From Chitinophaga sancti (GTDB lineage Bacteria > Bacteroidota > Bacteroidia > Chitinophagales > Chitinophagaceae), in contig NZ_CP139247.1 of NCBI RefSeq assembly GCF_034087045.1, positions 4,676,001 through 4,740,000 of the forward strand: DNA of 64,000 bases, given 5' to 3'. Below are positions 51,679 to 61,574 of the stretch, piece after piece. Position numbers and translations under genes: made by a program. A model generated the notes under the pieces. The model did not search any database. It worked only from the letters and a program-made list of their open reading frames with translations, and was not told where the DNA came from. The first letter of the stretch is position 1. Each line of letters starts with the position of its first letter.

Positions 51679-52133
51679 AATGATGGATTTAAAATGTCAC
51701 GGGGTGTCTTTATTTGAATAGACCGGTACCCCATTTCTTTGTTTATTTTATTAAAGAGTTCAATCTTTCCGGTGTTGACCATGTGCCTGAAATTCCAGCT
51801 TGCTAAAACATCGGCTCCCTGCAAAGTCGCTGTAGCAACATGGAGCGCATCTCCTTTACTTTTAATCGTTAAAGCCCCTGCTGCGATATACATTTCTGCC
51901 AGCATTTTTGCTTTAGGAGAATGCCTTGTAGATATCATGAACTTGTAAGGAACCTGTTCGGGTTGCATCATTACTTCTTTCCTTGCTTCCTTTAGCTCTT
52001 CTATCACAAGATCAGAGATCATCATTTTTAATCTCCCCCTCTTGAATATGTTCAATAATTGAATACTGAACTCAGAGAATTCTTTGTCGAACATACCTCC
52101 AAATACCGAGGTATCTACGTATACGACTTCCAT
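51675..52133 (-). CDS. PIN-domain protein (VapC-like ribonuclease fold)
   Basis: 152 residues. Acidic active-site residues in PIN order: Asp7 in YVDTSVFGG, Glu45/Glu46 in LVIEELKEA, Asp95 in KGDALHVA, Asp108 in GADVLASWNFRH. This is the subset of PIN proteins with the DALHVA and SWNF motifs. Expected to be a metal-dependent RNase and often the toxin of type II toxin-antitoxin pairs. The only partner candidate is the downstream overlapping 63-residue gene. Confidence 0.82.
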   Translation of the reverse strand: MEVVYVDTSVFGGMFDKEFSEFSIQLLNIFKRGRLKMMISDLVIEELKEARKEVMMQPEQVPYKFMISTRHSPKAKMLAEMYIAAGALTIKSKGDALHVATATLQGADVLASWNFRHMVNTGKIELFNKINKEMGYRSIQIKTPRDILNPSL

Positions 52134-52350
52134 TCAAAAATATTTAATTTTTGTTGAGATTTAAAACCCAAAAACTTCGGGAATTGCTCTAAAAAGAAGG
52201 GGATTATCTATATGCGGTTAACACGATCAAAAAGGATTTCGTATATCCTTCTACGATCATAAGAATATTAATTTACGAAAAAATACCTGAAAAAAATCTT
52301 TCTACAATCACGCTCCCAAAATTTCTCTCATTTGCTTTCTGAGGAAGCAA

Positions 52351-52385
52351 AAACAGCCATAGCTGCACCTTTCCCGGTGTAGCTA
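52351..52385 (-). terminator. Intrinsic terminator of the AraC gene at 52403
   Basis: Stem TAGCTGCACC / GGTGTAGCTA (one G-T pair) at 52360-52385; on the minus strand it is followed within 7 bases by T5. Confidence 0.65.
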
Positions 52386-52402
52386 CCCAAAACAAAGAAA
52401 TC

Positions 52403-53170
52403 TTATTTCCTCATTGCCCCGGGTGTATCTCCTGTATGCTTTTTAAAGAAGGCTGTAAAATGATTAGCATATTCAAAACCAAGACTATACGCAATATCTC
52501 CTACCGACCAATCAGAATATCGCAACAATGCCACGCTTTCACTTACCATCCGCTCCGCTATTATTTGCCCGGTGGTTTTGCCCGTCGTTTGCTGTATGAC
52601 TGCATTCAAATGATTCACATGCACGCCTAATTCCCCCGCAAAATCTGCAGGTTTTCTCAACCTCACAGGCGTGCCAGGGGCAACAACAGGATATTGTTTT
52701 TCAAGCAGATTTATAAACCGGGTTTTCAGTCTGTCAGCAGCATTTTGTACCTGCAATAAACTGGCCTCATACATGAGTAATCCAATCAGTTTACACGCAC
52801 TGAAAAATCTATGCACATCATCTGAATGATACGCCTGTACTAATTGATCGAAGTAAAAACGAATTTTCTTTAATACCTGGTCTTCAGGATAAAAAATTTG
52901 AGTAGTTGTTTGAAACAATCGCTGGGTATGATCATCCATCAACTCCTTTGTAAATATGCACCAATACCCGTTGCGCTGTCTCCCTGCCGGCTCAAAACTA
53001 CAAGCCACCGAAGGAGGTAAAAATATCAACGCAGGTTGTTGGACCTTTTCAATTCCATTTTCCTGCTGTAATACCCCCTTTTGTAAGATCAGCCATATTC
53101 TATAAAAATCCCGGCGCACAGGCGCTTCATTATTCACTTGATAATGAACTGCTTTGAAAGAAGTAGCCAT
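52403..53170 (-). CDS. AraC-family transcriptional regulator
   Basis: 255 residues from the ATG at 53170. The longer frame would start with TTG and contain the -7 box, so I reject it. N-terminal sensing domain with FLPPSVACSFEPAG; C-terminal double helix-turn-helix (about 155-253) with FAGELGVHVNHLNAVIQQTTGKTTGQII and WSVGDIAYSLGFEYANHFTAFFKKHTGDTPGAMRK. It is not next to an obvious target; the giant surface protein gene lies 357 bases away in the divergent direction. Confidence 0.88.
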   Translation of the reverse strand: MATSFKAVHYQVNNEAPVRRDFYRIWLILQKGVLQQENGIEKVQQPALIFLPPSVACSFEPAGRQRNGYWCIFTKELMDDHTQRLFQTTTQIFYPEDQVLKKIRFYFDQLVQAYHSDDVHRFFSACKLIGLLMYEASLLQVQNAADRLKTRFINLLEKQYPVVAPGTPVRLRKPADFAGELGVHVNHLNAVIQQTTGKTTGQIIAERMVSESVALLRYSDWSVGDIAYSLGFEYANHFTAFFKKHTGDTPGAMRK

Positions 53171-53182
53171 AAACCATTTTTG

Positions 53183-53190
53183 CAAAACTA
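53183..53190 (-). promoter_or_regulatory. -7 box of the AraC gene at 52403
   Basis: TAGTTTTG on the minus strand, a full match, 12 bases before the chosen ATG. Confidence 0.55.
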
Positions 53191-53200
53191 CTAAAATCAA

Positions 53201-53527
53201 AGAATGTCAAACAGCCAAACCTATTTTTGCAACATTCAACTAACATTAGAAAAATACACCTCCCTAATTATGTATAGATGAGGCAGTTACTGGCTTTTAG
53301 CCTATGAATGCTTAAAATATAACATATAAAAATTATTAAATACAATGATTTCCTGTTAAATTTGAACGATTATCCAGCATTCCCTGCCTATGATTAAAAA
53401 ATACACCTTTCCTTGTTTTCGAAGGAACAAGGACTTTTTCATCTTCCCGGATTATATCATCCCGGACGCCTTATCCCAAATTAACTAATGCGGCTGGCAT
53501 TGTTGTGTTTCACTTAATTAATTGAAG
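53201..53527. other. Intergenic region upstream of the giant surface protein gene
   Basis: 327 bases. TAAATTTG at 53357-53364 fully matches the -7 box and could start a leader of about 155 bases for the surface protein. The rest is A/T-rich with no gene, repeat or known RNA that I can identify. Confidence 0.5.
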
Positions 53528-56500
53528 ATGAAAAGGTTTTTGCTTTTATTTGCTTGTCTGTGTGTGTTCTCTGAAATTGTCAGCGCACAAACTATTTACA
53601 TGAATATTCCTGATACTGTCTGCATGTCTACCAACAATGGGACATCCGATCAGGCTAAGTTTACGAGTATCACTGCTTACCTTGCGAGCGGACAAACCGG
53701 CAGTACTGTCTGGACCATCCAAACACCCGGCGGCACCGATGTTGACTATTCGATCCTGTACTCGTCAAGCACGTCTACGATCAAGACTAATCAGCTCACA
53801 TCGAACGCGCTCACGCTCCAGTTTCTCAACGCTGGTACCTATATCTTTACGGCAAGTATGACCTACAGCAATGGTACCGTGTACACAAAAAGTGATACAC
53901 TGGTGGCTATAGACTGTACTATGCCCACCTGTAATGGTGGCAACGCGACTATGCCAGGTTTCTCTGAAGACTTTGGCACGCTTGCCAGTAATGCCGGTAA
54001 GAAAGAATATTCTCCGTCAACTGCGATCACGTATACCTACGATGGTTCTTCTACAATCGGTATGGCTACAAACGGCTACGCTATTTCCAACACTACGCAT
54101 TGGGCGGCAGACTGGATCACCACATCCGATCATACGGGTAGTAACCGAGGTGGTATGCTGGTTGCCAATGCCGATGGGGATACACGTACCTTCTTCTCCA
54201 AAGAAGTGACGGGTCTTTGTAGAGGTGCTGTATACAATTTCAGTGCATGGCTCATCAATGTAGATAGTTCCATTACCCTTACCAAGAACTGTCCGGATTA
54301 TAAATATGCCGGTGTCACCTTCCAGATCCTGAATGCGGCCAATACCAGCCAGGTATTAGGAGAGTTTAAAACTTATGCCGTATCTATGAATCTTGCTGGC
54401 AGACAATGGCAGCGATATGGCGGTACGTTTACTGTACCTACCAGTGTGACCGATGTGATTGTACGCATTAAGAATAGCTATCCCGGTGGTTGTGGCAATA
54501 ACATCGCCATCGACGATATTGAATTTACCTATTGTAGCCCTGTCATCACTGCATCCATCGAAGGTAATTCCGAGAGCCTGAGAGAAGTATTGTGTGAAGG
54601 TGCACCTACTATCCTGACTTCTTCTTATACCCCTGCAACTTATTTTTCAAATGCTGAGTACCAATGGGAAATGTCTGACGATGGTGGTGTCACCTGGTTC
54701 GACGTACCATATGGTACCGCTACCAATGATACACTTGTCATCGCTGAGGGCGAACTCACCGGCACTAAAGATGTTGCCGCTGATTACTACTTCCGTGTGC
54801 GCATCTTCGAAAATGGTTCTTCTTCCGAAACCTGTGCCGCGCCATCTTCATCTGTGAAACTCACCATCCTGCCTATGCCGCAACTGACGCTCACCAAGAG
54901 CCAGGTATGTGCGGGTGCTACTGTCGACCTGCAGGCATCAGGTGGCTTTGATGAATTTAAATGGAGCGATACGACTTATGTAGGTCCGACCCGTTCTATT
55001 ACATTGGTACGCGATACTTCTATCACCGTATATGGTTATGTATATTATGGGGTAGACGGTGGCAAGACCTGTGTGGACTCAAACAGCGCGTCTATCAAAG
55101 TAGATGATGAACCAATCGTGGAGATCGGAGCTTCTGCCACTACATTGTGTGTGGGTAGCAGAGTCACATTATCTGTGAATGAGATCCTGGGTACTACCGC
55201 AGATTCTATTTTCTGGTACAAAGGTGTACCAGGTTCCGGTCAGCTGCTTTCCGACTTTACAGGTCAGACTTCTATGGTCTACAATACAGAAACCATAGCA
55301 GATAGCGTGTTCTCTGTAAGGGTTGTGCAGAGTAGTTGTGAGGTTACGTCGGCGCCGTTCTACCTGCATCTCACTGAGATCCCTGTACCTGATGCCGGTA
55401 CAAGTCAGTTTGCTTGTGTTTCCAACAATTCAACGGGTACCTTCACGATGAACCGCACGCAGTTAACAGGTACTACAGGCGCCTGGCAGATCATCGGTAT
55501 CGAAGGCCCCGGTATTTCAGGGGCAACCGGCGATATCAATTTTGATGATTACGTGAGCATGAATAAGAAGAACCCGAAAGCGACTGTAACACTGACCAAT
55601 GTTGGTACCACTGTATACCTGCAATGGAAAGTGACGGCCAGCAGCAATGCTGCATGTATCGGTTATGCTTATGATACCCTTACCTGGATGTCTGAAGGAA
55701 CACGTGCTTATGTAGATAGCGCCATGACACAGTGTGGTACTGCCAATGTATTTACAATGGCGGCCAATGAGCCGAATGTAGACCTCACAGAAGAATTCGA
55801 AGAAACGGGAACCTGGACCATATTGTCCGGTACAGCTACCATCGCTGATACGAATGCTTATAATACGACTGTCACAATACCTGCAGGTAATTACCAGGAC
55901 GTAGTATTACAATGGAGCATTTCGAACAAGGCAGCATGTGGTATTACCTATGATACAATCACCTTACATTATAAAGATATACCAACAGCGACTGTGAGTC
56001 CTGTTACTACCTGTGCAGCTTCAGGTACGTTTGATCTGAACCCTTCGGCGATCACCGGTGGTCCCACCTATTATGCGATCACCAGTACGATGATTGGGTT
56101 TACGGCAGTACCGACTACGGCAATCACTGCATGGCCGGTTGCGGTAAGCATACCGACAACGACGCCGGCAGGTACATATACTTTCCAGCTGACCATCAGC
56201 AATGATAGTCTGGGTTGTACAAACACCATTCCTTTTACTGTAAATGTTCAATCTGGTTCTGTAGACCCTACAGGCGTAACCGTAGGTTCCCCGATCATCT
56301 GCCAAAGCGGTACCACTACGCTGAAAGTAGAAGGCGGTAGTCTGGCGAAGAATGCAGATGGTACAGACGCAGCCAGTTGGGTATGGTATGCAGGCGGTTG
56401 TGGTACAGGTACCGCAATAGGTACCGGCACTACCATCACAGTACCGGTTACTGCGACTACTACTTATTATGTAAGAGCAGAAGGTACAGCTACCTGTGCA

Positions 56501-59500
56501 GGTTCTAACTGCGCAAGCGGTATCGTCACCGTGTATGACAAACCAGCTGATGCCGATGCGGGTGCTGATGCAAGTCATTGTAGTGACTCTGTTTTTGTGA
56601 TGAATGCCAATGCTCCATCCATCGCTACCGCAACGGGTGCATGGACTGTAGCCAGCGGTACTGCAAGAATTACCGATACCACCAGTAACACGACTACGGT
56701 ATATATTAAACCGGGTAATACGGTCACCCTGACATGGACCATTACCAATGGTGCATGTGTTACTTCAGATGATGTAACCATTGCCAACTATGCATTGCCG
56801 GGTACAATTAATAAAGGTGTAGACACCATCAGTCAATGTAATAATACATCGTTCGTCATGTCAGCAACAGGTACCGGTAACTGGAGTTTCCTGCCAGGTA
56901 CTGCGGCTACAGTGAGCGATGCCACCAGTCCAACCGCGACCATCACACTGCCAGCAGGCGATACGGCGACTGTGATCTGGAATGCAACGAATGGCTTGTG
57001 TACAAGCGCTGACAGCACCTTCCTGCGCAACTATGCTATGCCTGAAGATGCCAATGCCGGCGCTGCCCAGACCCATTGTAACGATTCGCTCTTCCACATG
57101 GCGGCTGCGACATCTGTTTACCAGGGTACCTGGTCTGTACTCAGTGGTACGGCTACTATTGCCGCTGCTGACCTGCACAACCCAACTGCCAGTGTTATTG
57201 TATTAGTAAATACGACCGCTACCTTACAGTGGGTCCTGACCAATGGCTCCTGTACAGGTAATCCTGCAACTGTTACCTTAAGCAATATTGGTGGGGTATT
57301 GGGTAATGCCATCTCTGCCAACCAGGTGCTGTGTGCATCCGAAACACCGGCTACCCTCACGGGTACTACCACCGTAAGCGGTGGCGATGGTACCTACGCT
57401 TACCAGTGGCAGATGAGCACTACGAATGCGACCACCGGTTTCTACAACGTGACTACAGGTACCGGTGGCACTACAGCTGCTTATACACCTGCTGCCCTCT
57501 CTGCCGATACCATCTGGTTCAGAAGGGTAGTGACCTCTGGTTGTAGTGGTAGCTCTATCAGTAATGTCGTAAAACTGCAACGCATCTCTACACCACCGGT
57601 AGTAGTATCCGTGCCGGCATCTACCAATGCCAGCTGTATGCCGGGCAATGACTACACCACGCTCTTTGGCACACCGGTGTTCAGTCATGCACCCTATACA
57701 AATGAACCACTGACCGTTACCTACACAGATAATACGACTACACCAGATGTCTGTACCACAATCATTATGCGTACCTGGACAGCGGTAGATCGTTGTGGGC
57801 TGACTGCTACCGCACAGCAAACAATTACTGTGAAGGATACAACCGGACCGGTGTTCACAACGACCGCCCCTGCAAATGTGACGGTCAGCTGTGATAACAT
57901 TCCGGCAACAGTCTCCCTGACTGCAAATGATCTCTGCTCCGGTACATTTACTGTAGCGCCAATTGAGCAAAGGGTAGACATGGCTGGTCAGTGTACAAAT
58001 AATTATTACCTGATCCGTAAATGGGTAGCGGTAGATAATTGTGGTAATCCAGGCGATACCCTGAAACAAACTATCACCGTGAAGGATACCACCGGCCCTG
58101 TGTTCGATGGTACCGCACCGGCGAATATTACGGTGGATTGTGACAAGCTGCCTGCCGCAGCAACCATGACCGCTACAGACAATTGTACGGCAGGGACCAT
58201 TACGGTAACGCCTGTAGATACCCGGCAGAATATTTCTGGCAGCTCCTGTACCAATACCTACCAGATCACCCGTACATGGACGGCGATAGATGCCTGTGGT
58301 AATATTTCCGCCCTGAAACAGATCATCACAGTGGTAGATACAACGAAACCAGTCTTCTCTGTCATGCTGAGAGATACTACTGTGAATTGTGACCAGGTGC
58401 CTGCTGTTTCAACCGTAACTGCAACTGATAATTGTACGGCGAATGTGACAGTATCCGTGAACCAGACCAAAGTATTCCTGAGCACTACCTGTGCCGGCAA
58501 TTATCGCCTGACACGTACCTGGACAGCGACAGATGGTTGTGGTAACACAGCTACAATGAAACAGGTGATCACCGTACAGGATACCACCAGACCAGTATTT
58601 ACCGTAGCGCCTCCGGGTGATACAACGGTGAACTGTGATGCTGTACCAGCTACACCATCCAATGTAGTGGCTATAGATAATTGTAGTACCGTGAAGATCA
58701 GCTATTCTCAATCCAAAGCAACCATCAGCGGTGCCTGCGCGAGCAACTACCAGCTGATCAGAACATGGATTGCGAAAGATGAATGTGGTAATACTAATAC
58801 ATGGAAACAAACGATCACGGTACAGGATACTACCAGGCCGGTGATTGGTACAGCTCCTGCGGATGCCATCGTATCCTGTGGAGGTACCATCCCTGCAGAA
58901 GCTACCCTGTATGCAACTGATAATTGCGATGCGAACTTCCCTAAGCGCGCTACCATGACCACAGATCCTTATACAGTGGATGTATGTAATGGTTATACCA
59001 TCACGAGAAGATGGAATGTAACCGATGCATGTGGGAATGCAGCGATCGAAAAAGTGCAGGTGATCACCGTCACCCCATGTCCGAAACCACAGCTGGATAC
59101 GACCATGCCTGTGAACTGTTCTGACAATTCGAAATTTGCACTGCTGCTGTTGAATAAGGTCAACAAACCTAAATTCACGCTGCAAAGTGTAACTCCGGCC
59201 AGCGCAGTTACTGCGCCACTCACGCAAACCAGCAATGTGTTCGACCTGAATGGTGCTACAATGGCTACGTTTGTGGTAACAGACGGCGTAACGGGGTGTG
59301 TTTCTGATCCGGTGACTTACAACCTGCGTTATGTAGAAAAGCCGACAGTGAACCTGGGGAATGATACTGCGATCTGTACAGGGAATACAATTACCCTGGA
59401 TGCAGGTGCAGACAATGCCAGCAACGGATACGGTATCGTATGGAGTACAGGGGTCACTACACAACAGATCACGGTGGCTGCAGGTGGTACTTACTATGCA

Positions 59501-60679
59501 ACAGTGACCAACAGTGGTTGTGCGGCAACAGATTCTATCAAAGTAACTATCAATAATCCGCCTACCGTAACGATCCGTGATACTACTATCTGTGAAGGCA
59601 GCTCCGTAAAACTGAACGCTTATATACAGGGTGCTACCTACGCATGGAGCACCGGTGATACCGGCCCTTCTATTACAGTCAATACCACTGGTACATATAA
59701 TGTGGAAGTATCCCTGAACGGCTGTACCGTGACAGATGATGCAACCGTGAATGTAGCCACGCCGCCAGCTATCACATTGACTGCAGATACTGCGGTATGT
59801 GCTGGTCAGAGCGTAACATTGGAAGTAGAACCGGACGGAGGTACTGCGGTATGGTCAGATGGATCACTCACAAATACCATCAGCGTATCGAGACCTGGTG
59901 ATTACTGGGTGACAGTAACAAAGAATAGTTGTGTGGTGACAGATACAGTGAGCGTGACCAACAAGGGAGATGTAGGACTGGATCTGGGCGTAGATAAGGA
60001 TATTTGTGCAGGAGGTTCTGTGATACTGAATGCAACAAATGAGAATGTCATCTCTTACCTGTGGAATGATGGTACGACCGATCCGATCAGGGAAGTAAAC
60101 ACACCTGGTAAATATATCGTGACGGTGCTGGACAAATACTGTAACCTGACATCTTCTGATAGTATCAATGTAACGGTAGCGGGTATAGGTACATTCAGAC
60201 TTGGTAATGATACAACCATTTGCGAAGGTGAGGCACTGACACTAAAAGTAAGCACGGGTACAGGTAATAGTATTAAGTGGCAGGATGGCTCAACCACTTC
60301 CTGGTATGTGGTAACAAAGACCGGTTATTATACAGCGACTATTTATAATGAATGTGGTTCAATAACGGAAGGTATTACAGTCAATTACAAGACTTGTAAT
60401 GAGCAACCTGTGACGGTGAATGCATTTACACCAAATGGAGATGGAAATAACGACTACTTCAAACCGGGCGTGAGCGGCACCATGATCGATTATGAGCTGA
60501 GTGTGTTCAATCGCTGGGGTGTGCTGATCTATAGCGCCAAAGATGCCGGTACCGGGTGGGATGGACGATTTAAAGGAATGTTGGTGGAGGAAGGTACTTA
60601 TCTATGGATAGTGAATTATAGAAAAGCAAGTGGTGGAGAGAAGTTGACACTGAAAGGAAATGTGACAGTCATTAAATAA
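53528..60679 (+). CDS. Giant repeat-built surface protein with type B T9SS C-terminal domain
   Basis: 2383 residues from the ATG at 53528 (a TTG lies two codons earlier). Signal peptide ending EIVSAQT. An N-terminal beta-sandwich (about 120-340) resembles carbohydrate-binding modules. Ig/PKD-like repeats follow to about 1350, then about six HYR-like repeats (TVKDTTGPVF... ATDNC... W-A-D-CGN), then five repeats of about 70 residues (LGNDTAICTG... WSTG... TVTNSGC). The last 85 residues (AFTPNGDGNNDYFKP ... FNRWGVLIYSAKD ... GTYLWIVNYR) are the CHU_C/gliding-motility type B signal for type IX secretion. It is probably a surface adhesin or gliding-related protein. It stands alone with its own terminator. 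Confidence 0.93.
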   Translation: MKRFLLLFACLCVFSEIVSAQTIYMNIPDTVCMSTNNGTSDQAKFTSITAYLASGQTGSTVWTIQTPGGTDVDYSILYSSSTSTIKTNQLTSNALTLQFLNAGTYIFTASMTYSNGTVYTKSDTLVAIDCTMPTCNGGNATMPGFSEDFGTLASNAGKKEYSPSTAITYTYDGSSTIGMATNGYAISNTTHWAADWITTSDHTGSNRGGMLVANADGDTRTFFSKEVTGLCRGAVYNFSAWLINVDSSITLTKNCPDYKYAGVTFQILNAANTSQVLGEFKTYAVSMNLAGRQWQRYGGTFTVPTSVTDVIVRIKNSYPGGCGNNIAIDDIEFTYCSPVITASIEGNSESLREVLCEGAPTILTSSYTPATYFSNAEYQWEMSDDGGVTWFDVPYGTATNDTLVIAEGELTGTKDVAADYYFRVRIFENGSSSETCAAPSSSVKLTILPMPQLTLTKSQVCAGATVDLQASGGFDEFKWSDTTYVGPTRSITLVRDTSITVYGYVYYGVDGGKTCVDSNSASIKVDDEPIVEIGASATTLCVGSRVTLSVNEILGTTADSIFWYKGVPGSGQLLSDFTGQTSMVYNTETIADSVFSVRVVQSSCEVTSAPFYLHLTEIPVPDAGTSQFACVSNNSTGTFTMNRTQLTGTTGAWQIIGIEGPGISGATGDINFDDYVSMNKKNPKATVTLTNVGTTVYLQWKVTASSNAACIGYAYDTLTWMSEGTRAYVDSAMTQCGTANVFTMAANEPNVDLTEEFEETGTWTILSGTATIADTNAYNTTVTIPAGNYQDVVLQWSISNKAACGITYDTITLHYKDIPTATVSPVTTCAASGTFDLNPSAITGGPTYYAITSTMIGFTAVPTTAITAWPVAVSIPTTTPAGTYTFQLTISNDSLGCTNTIPFTVNVQSGSVDPTGVTVGSPIICQSGTTTLKVEGGSLAKNADGTDAASWVWYAGGCGTGTAIGTGTTITVPVTATTTYYVRAEGTATCAGSNCASGIVTVYDKPADADAGADASHCSDSVFVMNANAPSIATATGAWTVASGTARITDTTSNTTTVYIKPGNTVTLTWTITNGACVTSDDVTIANYALPGTINKGVDTISQCNNTSFVMSATGTGNWSFLPGTAATVSDATSPTATITLPAGDTATVIWNATNGLCTSADSTFLRNYAMPEDANAGAAQTHCNDSLFHMAAATSVYQGTWSVLSGTATIAAADLHNPTASVIVLVNTTATLQWVLTNGSCTGNPATVTLSNIGGVLGNAISANQVLCASETPATLTGTTTVSGGDGTYAYQWQMSTTNATTGFYNVTTGTGGTTAAYTPAALSADTIWFRRVVTSGCSGSSISNVVKLQRISTPPVVVSVPASTNASCMPGNDYTTLFGTPVFSHAPYTNEPLTVTYTDNTTTPDVCTTIIMRTWTAVDRCGLTATAQQTITVKDTTGPVFTTTAPANVTVSCDNIPATVSLTANDLCSGTFTVAPIEQRVDMAGQCTNNYYLIRKWVAVDNCGNPGDTLKQTITVKDTTGPVFDGTAPANITVDCDKLPAAATMTATDNCTAGTITVTPVDTRQNISGSSCTNTYQITRTWTAIDACGNISALKQIITVVDTTKPVFSVMLRDTTVNCDQVPAVSTVTATDNCTANVTVSVNQTKVFLSTTCAGNYRLTRTWTATDGCGNTATMKQVITVQDTTRPVFTVAPPGDTTVNCDAVPATPSNVVAIDNCSTVKISYSQSKATISGACASNYQLIRTWIAKDECGNTNTWKQTITVQDTTRPVIGTAPADAIVSCGGTIPAEATLYATDNCDANFPKRATMTTDPYTVDVCNGYTITRRWNVTDACGNAAIEKVQVITVTPCPKPQLDTTMPVNCSDNSKFALLLLNKVNKPKFTLQSVTPASAVTAPLTQTSNVFDLNGATMATFVVTDGVTGCVSDPVTYNLRYVEKPTVNLGNDTAICTGNTITLDAGADNASNGYGIVWSTGVTTQQITVAAGGTYYATVTNSGCAATDSIKVTINNPPTVTIRDTTICEGSSVKLNAYIQGATYAWSTGDTGPSITVNTTGTYNVEVSLNGCTVTDDATVNVATPPAITLTADTAVCAGQSVTLEVEPDGGTAVWSDGSLTNTISVSRPGDYWVTVTKNSCVVTDTVSVTNKGDVGLDLGVDKDICAGGSVILNATNENVISYLWNDGTTDPIREVNTPGKYIVTVLDKYCNLTSSDSINVTVAGIGTFRLGNDTTICEGEALTLKVSTGTGNSIKWQDGSTTSWYVVTKTGYYTATIYNECGSITEGITVNYKTCNEQPVTVNAFTPNGDGNNDYFKPGVSGTMIDYELSVFNRWGVLIYSAKDAGTGWDGRFKGMLVEEGTYLWIVNYRKASGGEKLTLKGNVTVIK
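57590..59090 (+). repeat. HYR-like domain repeats inside the surface protein gene
   Basis: About six units of 80-85 codons. The junction (V-x-D-T-T-x-P-V-F) and the end (W-x-A-x-D-x-CGN, then K-Q-x-I-T) recur with the same spacing, and each unit carries Cys pairs. They look like tandem duplications that have diverged. Confidence 0.85.
59335..60395 (+). repeat. Five Cys-paired beta repeats inside the surface protein gene
   Basis: Five units of about 70 codons with pattern (L)GxDTxICxG...L-A...W-x-x-G...Y-V-T(V)...C. Each has two Cys about 45 residues apart, suited to one disulfide per domain. Confidence 0.85.
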
Positions 60680-60742
60680 AATAGAATGAGGGGGTAATAA
60701 ATGCACTGAGCATTATCTACTTCTGTCAGGTATTCGGATAAG

Positions 60743-60773
60743 AAAAGGGGGCGTCATCGTGACGGCCCCTTTT
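60743..60773 (+). terminator. Intrinsic terminator of the surface protein gene
   Basis: 14-base arms with one G-G mismatch (AAAAGGGGGCGTCA), a 3-base loop and T4. Confidence 0.85.
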
Positions 60774-60823
60774 CTTTGTAAATGGTTTTCATTCCCGTTG
60801 GTGAATTACCTTAGTCATGAATG

Positions 60824-60898
60824 TTTTATTCGGGTCACAGCATCCTCGTACATGCAATTCTCATGGCCTTCCTGTTACTTAGGATACATCCTCATTTT
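60824..60898 (+). repeat. Dispersed repeat, copy C
   Basis: TTTTATTCGGGT then TCGTACATGCAATTCTCATG, GCCTTCCTGTTACTTAGG and ATACATCCTCATTTTTAATC. It matches both other copies (24030-24105 minus, 51390-51465 plus). It lies after the surface-protein terminator and before the lipoprotein gene. Confidence 0.7.
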
Positions 60899-60931
60899 TA
60901 ATCCGGAATAATAATTGATGTGGTGGTAGGT

Positions 60932-61555
60932 ATGAAAACGAACCTCATTTTAGCCTTGTTAATACTGGCAGCATGTAATTCAAAACCTGGCGCCGTTTCC
61001 GAAAAAGATTCCACCTTAGCAGCCCCTGCTGCGCCAGCACCTGTAGCAGTGCCCGTAACTTCTACAGACCCGGTTGCACCCAATGAAGCTTACCTCATTG
61101 TACCGGGCAAAGCAATAGGGAATACCCATATTAATGATAATATGGACTCAGTAATCAAATTGCTGGGAAAACCAGATGATGGGGATGCGGCTATGCAGAA
61201 GGCAGTCGCCATATATTACAAAGGTGCATATGCCACTTCTATATTGTCTGCCCGTAACCCGGATGGAAACAATCCGATTGCCAAAGTAAAACAGATCAGG
61301 GTGACATCGCCTGCGTTTAAAACAGAAGATGGTTTGCATGTAGGATCTTCGATAGATGAATTAAATGCAAAGTACCAGTTAAGGAAAACGACTACTTATA
61401 CTGGAGACGGTGGAGAATGCACAGTATGGGATGCAGGACATGGCATTGCATTTGAAACGAATCCTGCAAAAAACTGTATTGCAGTGATTGTATATTCTCC
61501 GGAAGGGCCCTATCAGGGAGCGGCACTGAATATTCGTCCAATCCGCAAACCCTGA
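60932..61555 (+). CDS. Lipoprotein of unknown function
   Basis: 207 residues from the ATG at 60932; a start at 60920 would add four residues ahead of the signal. Lipobox ILAAC at about residues 10-14. A low-complexity Ala/Pro/Val linker (PAAPAPVAVPV) leads to a folded domain. Within it, IGNTHINDNMDSVIKLLGKPD resembles the small alpha/beta fold seen in SmpA/BamE-like domains. Later VRVTSPAFKTEDGLHVGSSIDEL repeats the same theme, so two related subdomains are possible. It should be anchored in a membrane facing the periplasm. Function unknown. Confidence 0.77.
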   Translation: MKTNLILALLILAACNSKPGAVSEKDSTLAAPAAPAPVAVPVTSTDPVAPNEAYLIVPGKAIGNTHINDNMDSVIKLLGKPDDGDAAMQKAVAIYYKGAYATSILSARNPDGNNPIAKVKQIRVTSPAFKTEDGLHVGSSIDELNAKYQLRKTTTYTGDGGECTVWDAGHGIAFETNPAKNCIAVIVYSPEGPYQGAALNIRPIRKP

Positions 61556-61574
61556 TGTACATAGCAAATGGATG

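Noticed and set aside
58409..59464. 351-codon open frame antisense to the surface protein gene
   Set aside because: It lies wholly opposite a certain gene. The Thr- and Cys-rich repeats leave few stop codons on the other strand, and its translation is Cys/Arg/His-rich nonsense. The same holds for the antisense frames at 56021-56578 and 57278-58069.
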